Assembly: GCA_023091735.1 (NCBI GenBank)
Contig: JALKBU010000066.1
Location: forward strand, 1-64,000
Source: Trichomonas tenax
Lineage: Eukaryota; Parabasalia; Trichomonadida; Trichomonadidae
Length of the DNA: 64,000 nucleotides
Direction of reading: 5' to 3'
Below, one piece after another: positions 10,331 through 21,237 of the stretch. Numbering within the stretch: the stretch's first letter is position 1; the number at the start of each line of letters is the position of its first letter. The translations under genes and the position numbers were made by a program. The notes below the pieces were generated by a model. That model did not search any database, had not been told where the DNA came from, and saw only the letters and a list, made by a program, of their open reading frames with translations.

Positions 10331-10364
10331 GATATTTATTAACAGATAATTATAAACTACAGAT

Positions 10365-10441
10365 CGCTTTACTTGTCAAATTCCGTGACAAACTGATGCG
10401 TATAAGCTATCTGTATGTCATGATATTTGACAAGTAAAGCG
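10365..10441. repeat. 17-bp perfect inverted repeat built from the TTTACTTGTCA motif
   Basis: CGCTTTACTTGTCAAAT at 10365-10381 is exactly repeated in reverse at 10425-10441. Each arm contains the intergenic motif TTTAC[A/T]TGTCA that recurs through the window. The 43-bp spacer has no recognised feature. Confidence 0.7.
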
Positions 10442-11164
10442 AGTATCCGAGATCGAAAATTGCAATATTTGAACTCATCGCGTTTTCTACGACTCACTGA
10501 GGTTTCTAAGATATCGGATGATACAGAATCCTCAGGGAGTCCTAGAAAGTGGAGATTTGTAAAAATCAGCATAATTGCTTAGAATTGAGCGAATGTCGAT
10601 GGCGTTGGCAGTCAGCAAACAACTAGCAGTAAGCTATTCTTCGTATCCAGTGGTTTTTTGATTGTTGATGCATTGATTATGATGGAATCACGAGAAAATT
10701 GAGGAAGCATTTTTCCAAATTTTCTGACACTCTTGCGCCCATAAAATCACTCCCTAACCGCCTAATAACAATCCCCAATGACATTTTCACAATGTTTAAA
10801 GAGAAAGAAGAACAAACAAACTTCTGGGCCTCTTTAGAAACTTTGACTTTGCATGGTTATAGCATCGGATGAATTCTTCCCGATCTATAGACAATTTATG
10901 GGAGAGGTTATCAAGGATATGCTAAAGTATCTCATGTAGTGACAATGCATATAGTCAATGCCACTAAAAATGAAGATGAGTCCTTTAAGATCATTTTATA
11001 ACATGCCATCAAACAATAAAATTGTGACATGTAATATGCCAAATGACAAAATCAATAAAATACTGACATGTAAAAAATGACATGTACGATGAAGTTGTCT
11101 ATATAAATTTGTCTGTCATGTCAAAATTTTCTGATAATTATGCCAATTAGGCATTTATTTTTTC

Positions 11165-12790
11165 ATGAATGAAGAAGAAGAAGTATTATACGCTGAAGAA
11201 GAAGAATACATAATCGAAGAGGAGGAAAGCGATGACGAGCAAGTCATTCTAAACTTCACAATCCAAACGGATCCAAACAGAATCAAAAACAGAGAAAATG
11301 TTTTCAATTATAATACAGTAATGTATAGCAACAAGTGCATGTTATCCTCAGACGACGAAATGGTGATAGAAATGCCTACAGTTGCTCTGCCTCTTTTGCT
11401 CCAAACTGTTTTAAATGTCGTCGGTCAACCCACATTTTTAAGAATTAGGCTTTTGCTTATGGACAACAAGTGGAACACCCCTCCAAGGTTCCTTGAACTG
11501 AAGAATCCATTACTTCAGGAAGATTTTTGCGGTATTAAATTAGCATATGAGTATTTGCTCAAGGATTTCTTCATCCCCGAGTATAAGCCAAGAAAATACT
11601 ACAAATCTGCTACCCTTTTGCTCGCCTCCAGCGATCGTAACATCAATCCCGAACACGTTCAAACTTTAGTTCAAGAAGGATTCGAAGCAAGCAAAGTAAA
11701 AAGCGCCTTAAACTTATGCAAAGGTCAAGTCAAAGACGCACGTAACTTTTTGCGCACAGGAAAGTTGCCAAAATTATCTTCAACTGAAATGGGAGAATCC
11801 ACCAAGATTCCTTTCTCATACAGCGAGTGTCCTCTTCTATACTTCGTTCTTGAGAGCCTGGAAATATACCTGGAGTTACAAACCAACTGCTGCGTCTGCC
11901 GCGAGCCACTTAATTACTCGTCAATCAAACCAGTTCCATGCTCCAAACCAACTTGTTTATTCAGTTTCGAAGAGTTCGGAGCTGGTCTTTCTCTTGTTCA
12001 GGAGCTTCAACGTGATCCAATGGTTTCCGATTTACTTTTATCAACATTCGCCAGTGCTGTCGGCACAGAATTCCTTGAACCATGTCCGTCGATCAACTCG
12101 CATGCTTACATGGATCCTAAGCGAATGATCTCCATATTCTCCAGACTTCCATCAGTTAGTGATATGATATATTGCCAGTCCGATAAGGATCTTTGTGAAA
12201 GAATCGGTTTGGATGCTTTTTCACTTGTCAGATGGATCATGTTCACGAACAAATCGCACTTTGTTTCATTACCACAGAAGCTATATGTTCCTGTCTCAGC
12301 AGCTCGTCAGTATCTAACACTCATCGCCAATGAAGAAAGGGAAAAGGCGTTTGCAAAACTCAAAGCAAAGTATGGTTCTAGATATTTATGGCACGGATCT
12401 CATGGAGATAGATGGTACTCAATACTCAGGAATGGACTGAAAAACTATTCTGGCACATCAAGAATGGCCTTCGGTGCTGCATATGGTTCAGGAATATATC
12501 TCGGTGGCTCTTCAGCTACATCATGTAACTATATTAGGGTAACACAAAACAACTACAAAAACTCGCAACATTTCAAAAATAATGTTTCGCTGCTTGCTCT
12601 ATGTGAAGTTGCAAACGTTGAAGCATTGAAATGCCATAATGATGAAATTTTCACACTAACCGACGAGAATGCTGTTATTCCAAGAGTTTTGCTTGTGAAT
12701 GCACAGCCAAATAGTCAAAGAGATATCAAAACAGTTCCAACACTCGATGAAATCCAAGAATACTTCGCTGATAAAGCTTCCATCAAATAA
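11165..12790 (+). CDS. PARP-family ADP-ribosyltransferase with UBA-like domain (PARP6/8/16 type)
   Basis: A 541-residue protein. It opens with a strongly acidic tract (residues 1-35), as in ubiquitin-conjugation-linked PARPs. Residues 163-197 look like a UBA ubiquitin-binding domain (LVQEGFEASKVKSAL...FLRTG). A cysteine-rich patch follows (CCVC near 242, PCSKPTC near 258). The C-terminal catalytic domain has the NAD-binding YLWHGS (His near 409) and the AYGSGIYLG strand (Tyr near 440), in the order typical of PARP6/8/16-type transferases. These usually attach a single ADP-ribose. The third triad residue cannot be placed confidently; the region is NDEIFTLTDENAV. Auto- or target modification linked to ubiquitin is an inference from the UBA. 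The start is the first ATG, inside TTTTTTCATG. Confidence 0.85.
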   Translation: MNEEEEVLYAEEEEYIIEEEESDDEQVILNFTIQTDPNRIKNRENVFNYNTVMYSNKCMLSSDDEMVIEMPTVALPLLLQTVLNVVGQPTFLRIRLLLMDNKWNTPPRFLELKNPLLQEDFCGIKLAYEYLLKDFFIPEYKPRKYYKSATLLLASSDRNINPEHVQTLVQEGFEASKVKSALNLCKGQVKDARNFLRTGKLPKLSSTEMGESTKIPFSYSECPLLYFVLESLEIYLELQTNCCVCREPLNYSSIKPVPCSKPTCLFSFEEFGAGLSLVQELQRDPMVSDLLLSTFASAVGTEFLEPCPSINSHAYMDPKRMISIFSRLPSVSDMIYCQSDKDLCERIGLDAFSLVRWIMFTNKSHFVSLPQKLYVPVSAARQYLTLIANEEREKAFAKLKAKYGSRYLWHGSHGDRWYSILRNGLKNYSGTSRMAFGAAYGSGIYLGGSSATSCNYIRVTQNNYKNSQHFKNNVSLLALCEVANVEALKCHNDEIFTLTDENAVIPRVLLVNAQPNSQRDIKTVPTLDEIQEYFADKASIK

Positions 12791-13068
12791 TATATATTTG
12801 GGAGCCATATTGTTTTTACTAACAATTCATCATTATTTTGTAAATTATTCATCAACATAATAATAATTTAAAGAAGATATTCAGCTGAAATATCGGAGAT
12901 ATTCAAATATATGAAAGAAAGGATCTCAAGTGCTCATAGTATTATTTATGGAAGAGAATTGGTATCCTTTTTTTATGTTTAATAATTAATGATAATGAGT
13001 TCAAACTGTTCCCATGTGATATATGATGAAACTAAAATATCAAGAGTATTATTTAAATATTAAAAATT

Positions 13069-13190
13069 GAAACTCGGATTGTCACGTTTTCCGTTCAATG
13101 TTTAAGAATTGCTTTACTTCAATCTTTAGATATATAAATCCAATACACTGTTAATGGTGTGAATCCAAACAGTTTCGTTCCAGGATGCTC
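13069..13190 (+). repeat. Direct repeat copy 1 (within the glycine-rich relic)
   Basis: About 120 bp that recur at 14138-14255 in the same orientation with a few substitutions and a short indel. Shared blocks include AACTCGGATTGTCACG and the segment ending TTCGTTCCAGGATGCTCT. It covers the 5' part of the glycine-rich pseudogene. Confidence 0.75.
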
Positions 13191-13699
13191 TTATCTGTTC
13201 GAATATCCATGCGAATCACATGAAATATGTTATCGATATAATATTTCATTGAAGATCGGTTCATATATCTTCGAAGGATGAGGAGCTCAAGGTGGCTCAA
13301 ACCTCAATGGGTTTGAATGCAGGCGAAGTGCCTATGTTTCAGGTCAATTTTTTCTATTGAAATTGGCCCCTCAGGCATTGCAGCATCGAATGTCTCAACA
13401 TATGGCAACGGAGGAAGACGAAGCATTAGAAAGAAGATACTGCTGCGGCAAATTTAGGTGCATCTGGAGGTGGTGCAACAACTGTTTATTTAAAAGATGA
13501 TATTAGAATTTTAGTTGCAGGAGGAGGCGCTGGAAATGCTTTCTATAATGGCAATATTAAAGGATGGAATGCAGGAGGTATTATTGGTGAAAATGGAACA
13601 GAACTCCATAACCATGTTGATACTCCTGTAAATGGTGGAAATTTTTCTCTCCAATTCAAAATGGATGCAATAATGACGAAAATGGCATTAAAATATTGA
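13160..13699 (+). pseudogene. Broken glycine-rich surface-type protein (ALK-like Gly-rich domain)
   Basis: Two readable parts of one decayed gene. The 5' part (about 13160-13370) reads FVPGCSYLFEY...GSYIFEG-stop-GAQGG, where the family pattern is 'FE-x-WGAQGG'. A TGA replaces the Trp/aromatic position. The 3' part (about 13448-13699, another frame) reads GASGGGATTVYLKDD, RILVAGGGAG, ending at a TGA. Glycine-rich domains of this kind, also found in anaplastic lymphoma kinase, are abundant in trichomonad secreted or surface proteins. At least one stop and one frameshift make it non-functional, and no promoter was seen. Confidence 0.65.
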
Positions 13700-14137
13700 A
13701 TTTATTCATGTCACTCAAATTATATGATTAATATAAATAATTATTTTTAAGATCATGATGCAATTAAAATAACAGTAATGAAATATTAACCATTTGTATC
13801 CTAAAAATTTTTATTTAGTGATGTTCGATATTAAATTGCATCAAAAATAGATTAATATGAATGAAATCAATTTCAAAATTCGAAATCCGATTATTTTGAT
13901 ATGTTATCGATAATGAAACACAACATCAATGCCACATATAATGTTTTTATTAACTGAATTCTTAAAAGAGTATAGTTGAAACATCTAAAATGTTCAATCT
14001 CGAAAAACAACATCATTCAAGAAAGCAATTTAAATTCAATTGATAATAATTATGTATCTGTTCCATGTCCAAACTATATGCAGTTATATTTTTTATAACC
14101 ATATTATGTAATATTAAATTAATTGAATTTCAAACTC

Positions 14138-14255
14138 GGATTGTCACGTGACATTTTAAGAATTGTTTTACTTCAGTCTATAGATATATAAATCCAATAC
14201 ACTGTTAATGGTGTGAATCCAAATAATTTCGTTCCAGGATGCTCTCATATAATAT
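14138..14255 (+). repeat. Direct repeat copy 2 (orphan 5' end of the glycine-rich relic)
   Basis: Second copy of the 13069-13190 segment. After GTTCCAGGATGCTCTCAT the similarity stops and unrelated AT-rich DNA follows, so only the 5' end of the glycine-rich gene was duplicated or retained here. Confidence 0.75.
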
Positions 14256-15590
14256 TCTTTTCTATTTATTTTCTAATCATTTCAAATTTAGTTCAATTTA
14301 ATTCAACCATCATTTTGACACTAAATTTCCACATAAATTAGATCCGATTTGTTTCTTACATAACATTATTTATTTTTCCCCATTTTCGTTAAATCATGAT
14401 TTCATCATTTATGTATAAAATTTTAGTATTGAGATACAACAATTTCAGCATTTTGATAAAAATGACAATTTAATAATAAACAATATGTTTTAGCAATGGC
14501 ATTAAACTTTTGTTTTCAGAACAATTTTTTCTGATTATCATCGTAATTATCATTGAAATACATAGAAACCAGAAAAAATTCGCTTAAAGACATCACTTGT
14601 CCAAAGTTAATAAAATTTTACTATCCACAAACAAACGTGGATTTTAATAACTGAATTACAAGCGAAATAAAAAGTTCAGTAATAATAGCGTTGATTTGCA
14701 CCATGTTCATTAAGTTTTGTCATTGCATCAACGCTATCATTTGCATCTGCTACTACTAGCGATGTTTTTCCATTATTATCTCTCGCTTCAATATTTTAAA
14801 AGATGTCGAAATCCAATAATGAGAGATGATTCAGGGCTCCAAATTTTGCAACCATATAGGCACGGGGCTGTAGATTGAATCTATGTGGTTTATATGGAAA
14901 TATCGCACCATGACTGAGATCGCATCAGATTCGATTTTCAAAGTTGGTACAAAAGTCGGGTATAGCATCATCATGATATGGGTATTGTATCTTCATACTT
15001 ATATCAATCCAAATCATTGCCAATAATGCTATATGAACATATACAATGGATTCTAAGTGTGTTATTCGTTATTGTGATATTGCCAAATATTTCTTATCAT
15101 CTATAATGGTGTTTTAACTTGTTAAACATATATGTTATCGATAACTTAAAAATAATCAAAAAATATCTATACTATTTTAGGATAAAATTAATTCCAAATG
15201 TCAACAATATATAGATTATAGCATTTTATACGATTTAATAAAGCAATTATCGATTTTGTTGCCGAGTTTTTCAAAATCACGATGAATTATTGATATTTTT
15301 AAAAAACAAAAGTAAATAACTATTGTATATAACTAATTATAGATTACAATATAAATATCCCTACTTTTTTGCATGCTTTTCAAAAACCTTGAAAAAATAG
15401 TGTTCATTTAATGAGATAAACATGATATCTATTTTATAAAGATATATTTACACTTATTGTTATAATCAAACATATGCATTGTCGTTTAAAAACCGAAAAT
15501 TTGATTGAAAATACGTTGTTGTGAGTAATCTTAAGATTAAATTGCATAGAAGTTTCTATTTCTTAATTATTGTGTTTGGCGCCAAAATTA
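14256..15590. other. AT-rich gene-free region
   Basis: No gene or structured repeat was supported. At about 14690-14860 short mixed-composition stretches suggest old coding DNA, but no family was recognised. Confidence 0.5.
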
Positions 15591-16150
15591 GGCGGTTTTG
15601 CCAGAACGAATTGAAGTCATGTCCCTGCCTCGTCCCTCTCCCTCTTGGCCATTGATCAAGGCACCCCTACCACATCCTATAGAGCGCGCGTCCCATTCCC
15701 CACTCTCTCAGGGCTGCCTTCGTCAATGTAAGCATGCTTCAGTTTGTTCTCCGTTTTGTCATGTAGAGTGACAAAAAGGTTGCTTTACATTTTTGCTGCC
15801 AATGTAAAGTGTCTACATGACAAATCCCTATTTGCTCAGTTGCAGCCACTCTCTTGCAAAGTCTCAATTTCGAGCAAATCAACTGCACCCGCCCATTGCT
15901 ACAAGATCATGCTAACTAGGCGCTCCAGCCATTGGAGAAAGCCCCGAATTTGATCAAATCTGCAATTACCAGACACTACGAATTTCGAGCCGCTCAGCAG
16001 CAGTAATACACTGCTGTAGCTCCAAAGCGCGCTCCACGGTAGCAACTTCCACGAATTTCGAGATTTACAAGAAGCAGCCTGTTACAAACGCTCCAAATTC
16101 GAACTACTCGTCAGTGGCCACACATTAAAGAAGCACAGTAGTTCCACCTA
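15591..16150. other. GC-richer unclassified island with nested palindromes
   Basis: This stretch is clearly richer in G and C than its surroundings, yet has no convincing long open frame; the one 69-codon frame starting at 15744 is not recognisable. TTTGTCATGTAGA at 15755-15767 pairs perfectly with 15812-15824, and inside it CTTTACATT at 15783-15791 pairs with 15801-15809. The sequence AATTTCGAG recurs three times (near 15867, 15978 and 16053). It may be a non-coding transposon relic or an RNA gene of unknown type. Confidence 0.45.
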
Positions 16151-17486
16151 CTGATTAAATGTTAATTTTTATTTATGTAATTCTTATTTTAAACATATAT
16201 AAATAATAGCCTATATACACAGATTTTGTCTATAGGCTACATAATCTATGTATAAGCTTAATGTTATTAGAAAACTACGAAATTCATTATAAACAATTAT
16301 TTGGGTGTTAGGTTGCACCCCCTACGATTCATTTGTATGATGGAAATAGACCTTATTATATGACAATGATGTGTGATAACGAAGTTACATCAATCACATG
16401 GATGCCTCAGTATTGCTGCATTACCCATTCATGAAATTTCAAGAAATATCCAATCTTAATTTTTTTTTCTCAATAAATACGAAGCTGTCGACAAGAGTGT
16501 AATCCCTGTACGCAATGCATACACATGTTATCATATCAATACTATAAAATGCAAAATTAATAAGTTAACGACATTTTTTGATATTTTTGATTTTTAGTGA
16601 TCAAAATCATCAAAATGGGCAAAGAAAAAAGAAATATGAACATGTTACGCACAAAAATTCGATTTTTTTTCAAATCGAATCGACTCTTCGTTAGCAAAGT
16701 CAGCAAATACTTAGCTTCTGCATCCCAATGCGCACATACAAGTAATTTCATATATAATCAACACATAATATTATTTCAAAAAATATCTTTCACGCATAGA
16801 CAAAAATCCTACGTTAAATTACCAAACCAAGTACTCATGTGTCTACTTGTTGTTCGCTCTTTCTGTAAAAATTACTTTCTTAGGTTTTAAATTTTGATTA
16901 TTTTTTGTCATGAGGCATTTAACTTTGCTGTTAACTTAAGCTCTATCACTGCAATAATATTTGATGAGGCATTTAACTTTGCGTTTTTGAAGCCTTTGAA
17001 TTGAAATGTTTAATATGAATCCTATATTGACAACTGAGGGAGTTTTCTAAAATCGGCAATATGTAGTATTAAACGCTCCTGTTCTTGCACTTTGATTGCT
17101 GATTTATAATATTTTGTTTTTTTGATTATTAAGCTATCTGTTAGTAACTATATGATTGCAATTTATTGAGTCGAATTTTAAGACAAATTCATCATTGATA
17201 ACCCTGTTTTTTATTGATATAAATTTCCCCAAATGAATAAAGTAAATATTCTGATCCAATCTTTGAGATGAACAAAATGCATTCGGCCCATATTTTATAG
17301 AAACAAAAGGAGAAACAAATTTAATTTTATTTTTTTACAGGTATTTTTATCAATTGGCTGAGCTTCATTTCCTAGTGTTGTTAAAGAGAATATATGAAAT
17401 AAAGAACCATATCACTTATAGCTAGAGATTTTTATTATAATACATTTGAGAATTTGGCAATCGTGACAAAACTTGCCATAATTCAC
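16151..17486. other. Gene-free region, possible short coding relic
   Basis: A 40-codon open stretch at about 16316-16434 (contains LYDGNRPYYMTMMCDNEV) has protein-like composition and may be a relic; the family is unknown. The sequence 'GATGAGGCATTTAACTTTGC' and near copies occur at about 16910 and 16963. No intact gene was seen. Confidence 0.4.
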
Positions 17487-18044
17487 TTAGCAAAGTCCAT
17501 ATGCGTTGCAAAGGTCGTCTTCGTGCATGCCGTTGACAACATGTTCCGCAATCTTGTGGTACTTCTCATCAGTGAATAAATGGCAGCGGTCGTTGAACAT
17601 TTCAACGCGGATGCAGGCCTCGTAGAACGGATTGATTGTCTCGGCCATGGCTTCTTCTAAGTAAAGGTGCATTCCGTATTGAGCAATCATCAAACATGTT
17701 CCGCATGGAATGTCGGACTGAGGAATCTGGCGGTGTACTCTTGGGCGGCGGTAGTGGTGCTCCTTGAGGGATGAGTTACAAGCGAATTTGCAACCAGCGT
17801 TCATATCTGTAGCGTCAAGAATGTCGCTGAACCAGTCGGAAGCGATGACCTGGCAGAGGCGCTTCGATGTAAGAGGTTTTGTGCTGCAGCTTTTGAATAA
17901 TTCGTCCTGGAATTTTTTGGCTTTCGTGTAATCAACGCTGTGGAGCTTCGTGTAGAAGTCCTGGCAGATGGAACAGTGCTCGCCGGACTCTAATGCCTCG
18001 ACAATGCTTGGTTTGGAAATCGCTGTTGCAAAAAGGAAAAACAT
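17487..18044 (-). CDS. Secreted saposin-like (SapB) protein with two domains
   Basis: A 185-residue protein with a short hydrophobic N-terminus (MFFLFATAIS) consistent with a signal peptide. Two saposin-like modules follow, each beginning with a Cys-x2-Cys pair (CSIC near 24; CGTC near 118) and continuing with spaced cysteines (CS, LCQ, CKFAC; CIRVE, DRCHLF, LC) that fit the three-disulphide SapB pattern. Basic residues RRPRVHR separate the modules. Saposin-like proteins bind lipid; in trichomonads and Entamoeba some are pore-forming factors stored in vesicles, others are lipid-transfer proteins. Which applies here cannot be read from the sequence. The start ATG is supported by an Inr 8 nt upstream. 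Confidence 0.75.
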   Translation of the reverse strand: MFFLFATAISKPSIVEALESGEHCSICQDFYTKLHSVDYTKAKKFQDELFKSCSTKPLTSKRLCQVIASDWFSDILDATDMNAGCKFACNSSLKEHHYRRPRVHRQIPQSDIPCGTCLMIAQYGMHLYLEEAMAETINPFYEACIRVEMFNDRCHLFTDEKYHKIAEHVVNGMHEDDLCNAYGLC

Positions 18045-18052
18045 CTGTAAAT

Positions 18053-18065
18053 TTTTAAAAAGTGA
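18053..18065 (-). promoter_or_regulatory. Inr of the saposin-like gene
   Basis: Minus-strand TCACTTTTTAAAA, an Inr core (TCACTT), 8 nt before the ATG at 18044. The predicted leader is under 25 nt. Confidence 0.65.
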
Positions 18066-18858
18066 CCAAATGCAACTTTCAAAATTTCTATGTGAAATAT
18101 GCTCGAAATACGGTATACATTTATTTTTCTATTCTTAATCGATAAGGTTCTAAATTTTGACTCTCTGTCACTCTTACGAATTTACTTGTTATATCTAACT
18201 TTACATGACAGAAATATTGTTCTTTTTTAAATTCATTACAAGACTCTTTTCCCTTTATGACTATACTAATACCATTGATGTATACTGCGTTTAAATCTAA
18301 ATATAGATATTATTAGTTGATATTACAAAATAAAAATTTATTTTCCCAATATATCGATCAAAATATTAACATGGTATGAGATCTTTAGCATTAAAAAGAT
18401 TTGCATAAAGTATATTTTTATGGAATATAATTTATGTTACCTTAAAAGCAGATATTGGGTTCAATATCAAACGAATTTTTCAAAAATATAGCTTTAAGAT
18501 ATGGATTTACAATGCAATGAATCCAAAAACATATAAAAATGGAGAACTTGCGATCACAGATACTGTAATCTTCACAATAGAAATGAAATAAATGTGAAAA
18601 ATGATTTATGAGACTTTACACGACAAAAAAATAAAATAATCAGTCAAATTTCCAAAGCAAAAAGTGAGATATTTGACATTTCCATGACAAATAGGTAAAT
18701 AATATCCCCTTATTTTTGCTCACAACCACTTTCATAAAAATTGACAGTGCAAACCCTGATAACTCAAATTTTGGTGTAAATAGACCTTTCGGAAGAAGAT
18801 ATTTCTATTTATTATAAAATAGTATAAAAATATTAATTCAGCTCACTTTTGAATATTG
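18066..18858. other. Divergent promoter region between saposin-like and Pro-rich genes
   Basis: AT-rich DNA between two divergent genes. The right end carries two TCACTTTT Inr-like sequences (18843-18850 and 18859-18871). No other gene was recognised. Confidence 0.6.
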
Positions 18859-18871
18859 TCACTTTTCAAAA
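18859..18871 (+). promoter_or_regulatory. Inr-like element of the Pro-rich/ankyrin gene
   Basis: TCACTTTTCAAAA matches the first nine positions of the Inr consensus. It lies 27 nt before the ATG at 18899; a second partial TTCAG abuts the start. Confidence 0.5.
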
Positions 18872-18898
18872 TATTATTAGAACTTTATTTTTATTCAG

Positions 18899-21079
18899 AT
18901 GAGCTATTCTTCTAAGCCTGTTCTTACGAGGAATTCAAGCTCAAACGAAGACTTTAGCGCCAACCCGCCTAAGGTTACTATTTCAGGAGCTACAGCGAAA
19001 GTCGATTCAATTTTTTCGGAAAACAGCTCTTCAGAAAACGTAAGCTCGGAAAAACGCCTTGGCAAGCAAACATACGCTAGCCAAGTTGTGATTACAGCTG
19101 AAATTCCAAAAGATTTGCTAAATAATCTTCGTTCTACAACAATGTCAGCGTCTAAAAGAAATACACATAGCCCTTCACCTACACCATCATCGCCGAGTTC
19201 TGATCTATTCAGATTTGACGAAAACAGAAAAGAATCAACATTTGTTCCAGACCAAAATTATCCGATCACCGTTGACAAAATACATAAACCACCGATGTCT
19301 ATGCCTCCCATTTATCCAATTCCAATGATTGGCCCTGTAGGATCATCTGGTCTCCCAGAACTGCCTCTAATCAGCACAATAGGTCAGGAACCGCCTCCGA
19401 TACCTCCACTGCCAAACGTTCCAAATTTGACGCCAGTTTCAAAATCAATTTTACAATCACCACCAGATTCGGAGGAAAGTACGTCACAGCCATCCGCCGG
19501 TGTAATGGGAAATCCGGACCTTCTTTATCCAAGAAAAAACTCAATGCCTTCAATACAGCCGAAAAATATGAATTCAGATTTAACGAGAATGAATTCTGTC
19601 CCGGTTCTTCAAATGGGAAATCCACAGCAAGCACATACTCAATCTATAAATCCGACAAAGCCAAATATTCCGAAAATTCCAGGCAGACAAAGAGAACCTT
19701 CATTTGGAAGCGCTGCTGAAGCACGACAAACTCTTCCTCCGACAGTGCAAGGACCACAGATCCCTATGTTAGATGATAGTCAATTAGGGCCGCCAAAAAT
19801 TCCGGTTTTACCAAAATTAGATGAACAACCTGCGATTAACAATCTCTACTCATTACCTGTCGTCAGCAATTTCAACAAGAGAAAGTCAAGCACTGTTATT
19901 AACCTTAATCGTCCACCCACACCAAATATCGAATTAAATACATTAAACGAAGTACCTAAAATTCCACAGATTCCATCACTTCCTATCATATCTAATAAAG
20001 GTCCTGCCAACAAATTGCCACAAATCCCATCACTTCCTGTTTTACCATCAAAAGATCTTCGAAATAACTACGCATCAGTCCCCACTGGTCAGCTCCCGCT
20101 TAACAGCACCCCGCAGCTTCCAACATTGACAACAGTTGACGAAATGACAAACGGAGTTCCGGCACTTCCAACGCTTCCTTCTGTTGGCAGCGAAAGGATA
20201 AATTCGGACATGCTTTTCAGGAGTGCTATGCACCAGTCCAATTCTCCACGCGAAATCGAGTTTTATCCGGAACAATTAAGTGTTTTGCCGCCTCCTGATC
20301 CGTTACCGATAATTGCGCAGCCAAAACCATCTCAACAGATAAATTATCCGGTATACCCAGCTCTGCCACTTCCAGGAACAGAACCAGAGTCAACTGGAAT
20401 TTTATTAACTTCACCATTCGACCAATTTAAAGGAACCTCATGCAAAGTTATTCGCCGCCAATGGATGGCTTTCGCAGACAGAAGCCGTCCCATCGCCAAA
20501 ACACAAACTCCTGTCGTAATTCCAACACTCGCGAGTATTCAACAGCAAACTTATATGTCTTACAATCCATCAACGCAATACCAGCAGCAAACAACACAAC
20601 AGAATGTTCCTCAACTCTTGTTATCTTCGATTGGAAATTCCGCACAATTCGCAAATGTCGCAAACATGAACAAAGACTATGTCAGACAGTTTTCTACAGA
20701 GCTTATCTCACAGCTTGCGAAAGCTGGAGACACGGCTTCATTTTCTGTTTTAATCAAAATTGGAATTGATCCAAATAGAAGGGACGGAGCTGGTGTCACG
20801 CCTCTCCACTACACTGCTTACTACGGAATGAGTGAAATGGTCTCTGAACTTTTGAATATCGGTGCAAAACCTAATGAAAAGGATGCCAATGGTCTCAGAG
20901 CCATTGACTACGCGATAAACAACAACTTCGTTGACATTGGTTTAATCTTTGCTGAACACGGAATTATGTTGAATATCGCACAAGCCCCGGGTTACTATAA
21001 ACTTGTTTTCGACAAAGCGCAGATGAGCGGAAATATGATGGTCATGGACCACCTCGTGCAATGCGGTTACAGAGCATAA
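18899..21079 (+). CDS. Proline-rich low-complexity protein with C-terminal ankyrin repeats
   Basis: A 726-residue protein. The first about 590 residues are low complexity, rich in Pro, Ser, Asn and Gln, with a frequently repeated short motif of the form (K/Q)IPxLP (for example PQIPSLPIIS and PQIPSLPVLP). Such motifs could bind SH3/WW-like or other adaptor domains. About residues 600-726 hold two to three ankyrin repeats (GAGVTPLHYTAYYGMSEMV; KDANGLRAIDYAINNNFVDI), a protein-interaction fold. No catalytic domain is visible, so a scaffold role is inferred. The architecture is common in trichomonads but the partner is unknown. Confidence 0.85.
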   Translation: MSYSSKPVLTRNSSSNEDFSANPPKVTISGATAKVDSIFSENSSSENVSSEKRLGKQTYASQVVITAEIPKDLLNNLRSTTMSASKRNTHSPSPTPSSPSSDLFRFDENRKESTFVPDQNYPITVDKIHKPPMSMPPIYPIPMIGPVGSSGLPELPLISTIGQEPPPIPPLPNVPNLTPVSKSILQSPPDSEESTSQPSAGVMGNPDLLYPRKNSMPSIQPKNMNSDLTRMNSVPVLQMGNPQQAHTQSINPTKPNIPKIPGRQREPSFGSAAEARQTLPPTVQGPQIPMLDDSQLGPPKIPVLPKLDEQPAINNLYSLPVVSNFNKRKSSTVINLNRPPTPNIELNTLNEVPKIPQIPSLPIISNKGPANKLPQIPSLPVLPSKDLRNNYASVPTGQLPLNSTPQLPTLTTVDEMTNGVPALPTLPSVGSERINSDMLFRSAMHQSNSPREIEFYPEQLSVLPPPDPLPIIAQPKPSQQINYPVYPALPLPGTEPESTGILLTSPFDQFKGTSCKVIRRQWMAFADRSRPIAKTQTPVVIPTLASIQQQTYMSYNPSTQYQQQTTQQNVPQLLLSSIGNSAQFANVANMNKDYVRQFSTELISQLAKAGDTASFSVLIKIGIDPNRRDGAGVTPLHYTAYYGMSEMVSELLNIGAKPNEKDANGLRAIDYAINNNFVDIGLIFAEHGIMLNIAQAPGYYKLVFDKAQMSGNMMVMDHLVQCGYRA

Positions 21080-21237
21080 TGTTATTATTTTTTTATCCAT
21101 ATTTAAAAATTATCCATCGATTTCTCAATTTCTGTTATTTTTAAGCAATGCACGAGTCATTTCCCTTTCTCGAAAAGCGACAGATTTACATGTCAAAAAT
21201 GTTATGTAAACAACAAAAATTTGACAAGTAAAATTAT

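Larger units (their letters stand above)
9566..11164. other. Gene-free region upstream of the PARP gene
   Basis: Besides the three inverted repeats listed separately, no gene is supported. The last 150 bp contain three copies of TGACATGTA (starting near 11025, 11064 and 11078), the recurrent upstream motif, before the PARP ATG at 11165. Confidence 0.55.

Noticed and set aside
18028..18052. Possible 3' splice site (TTTACAG) before the saposin-like start
   Set aside because: Does not match the trichomonad intron 3' consensus ACTAACACACAG, and no 5' GTATGT partner is present.
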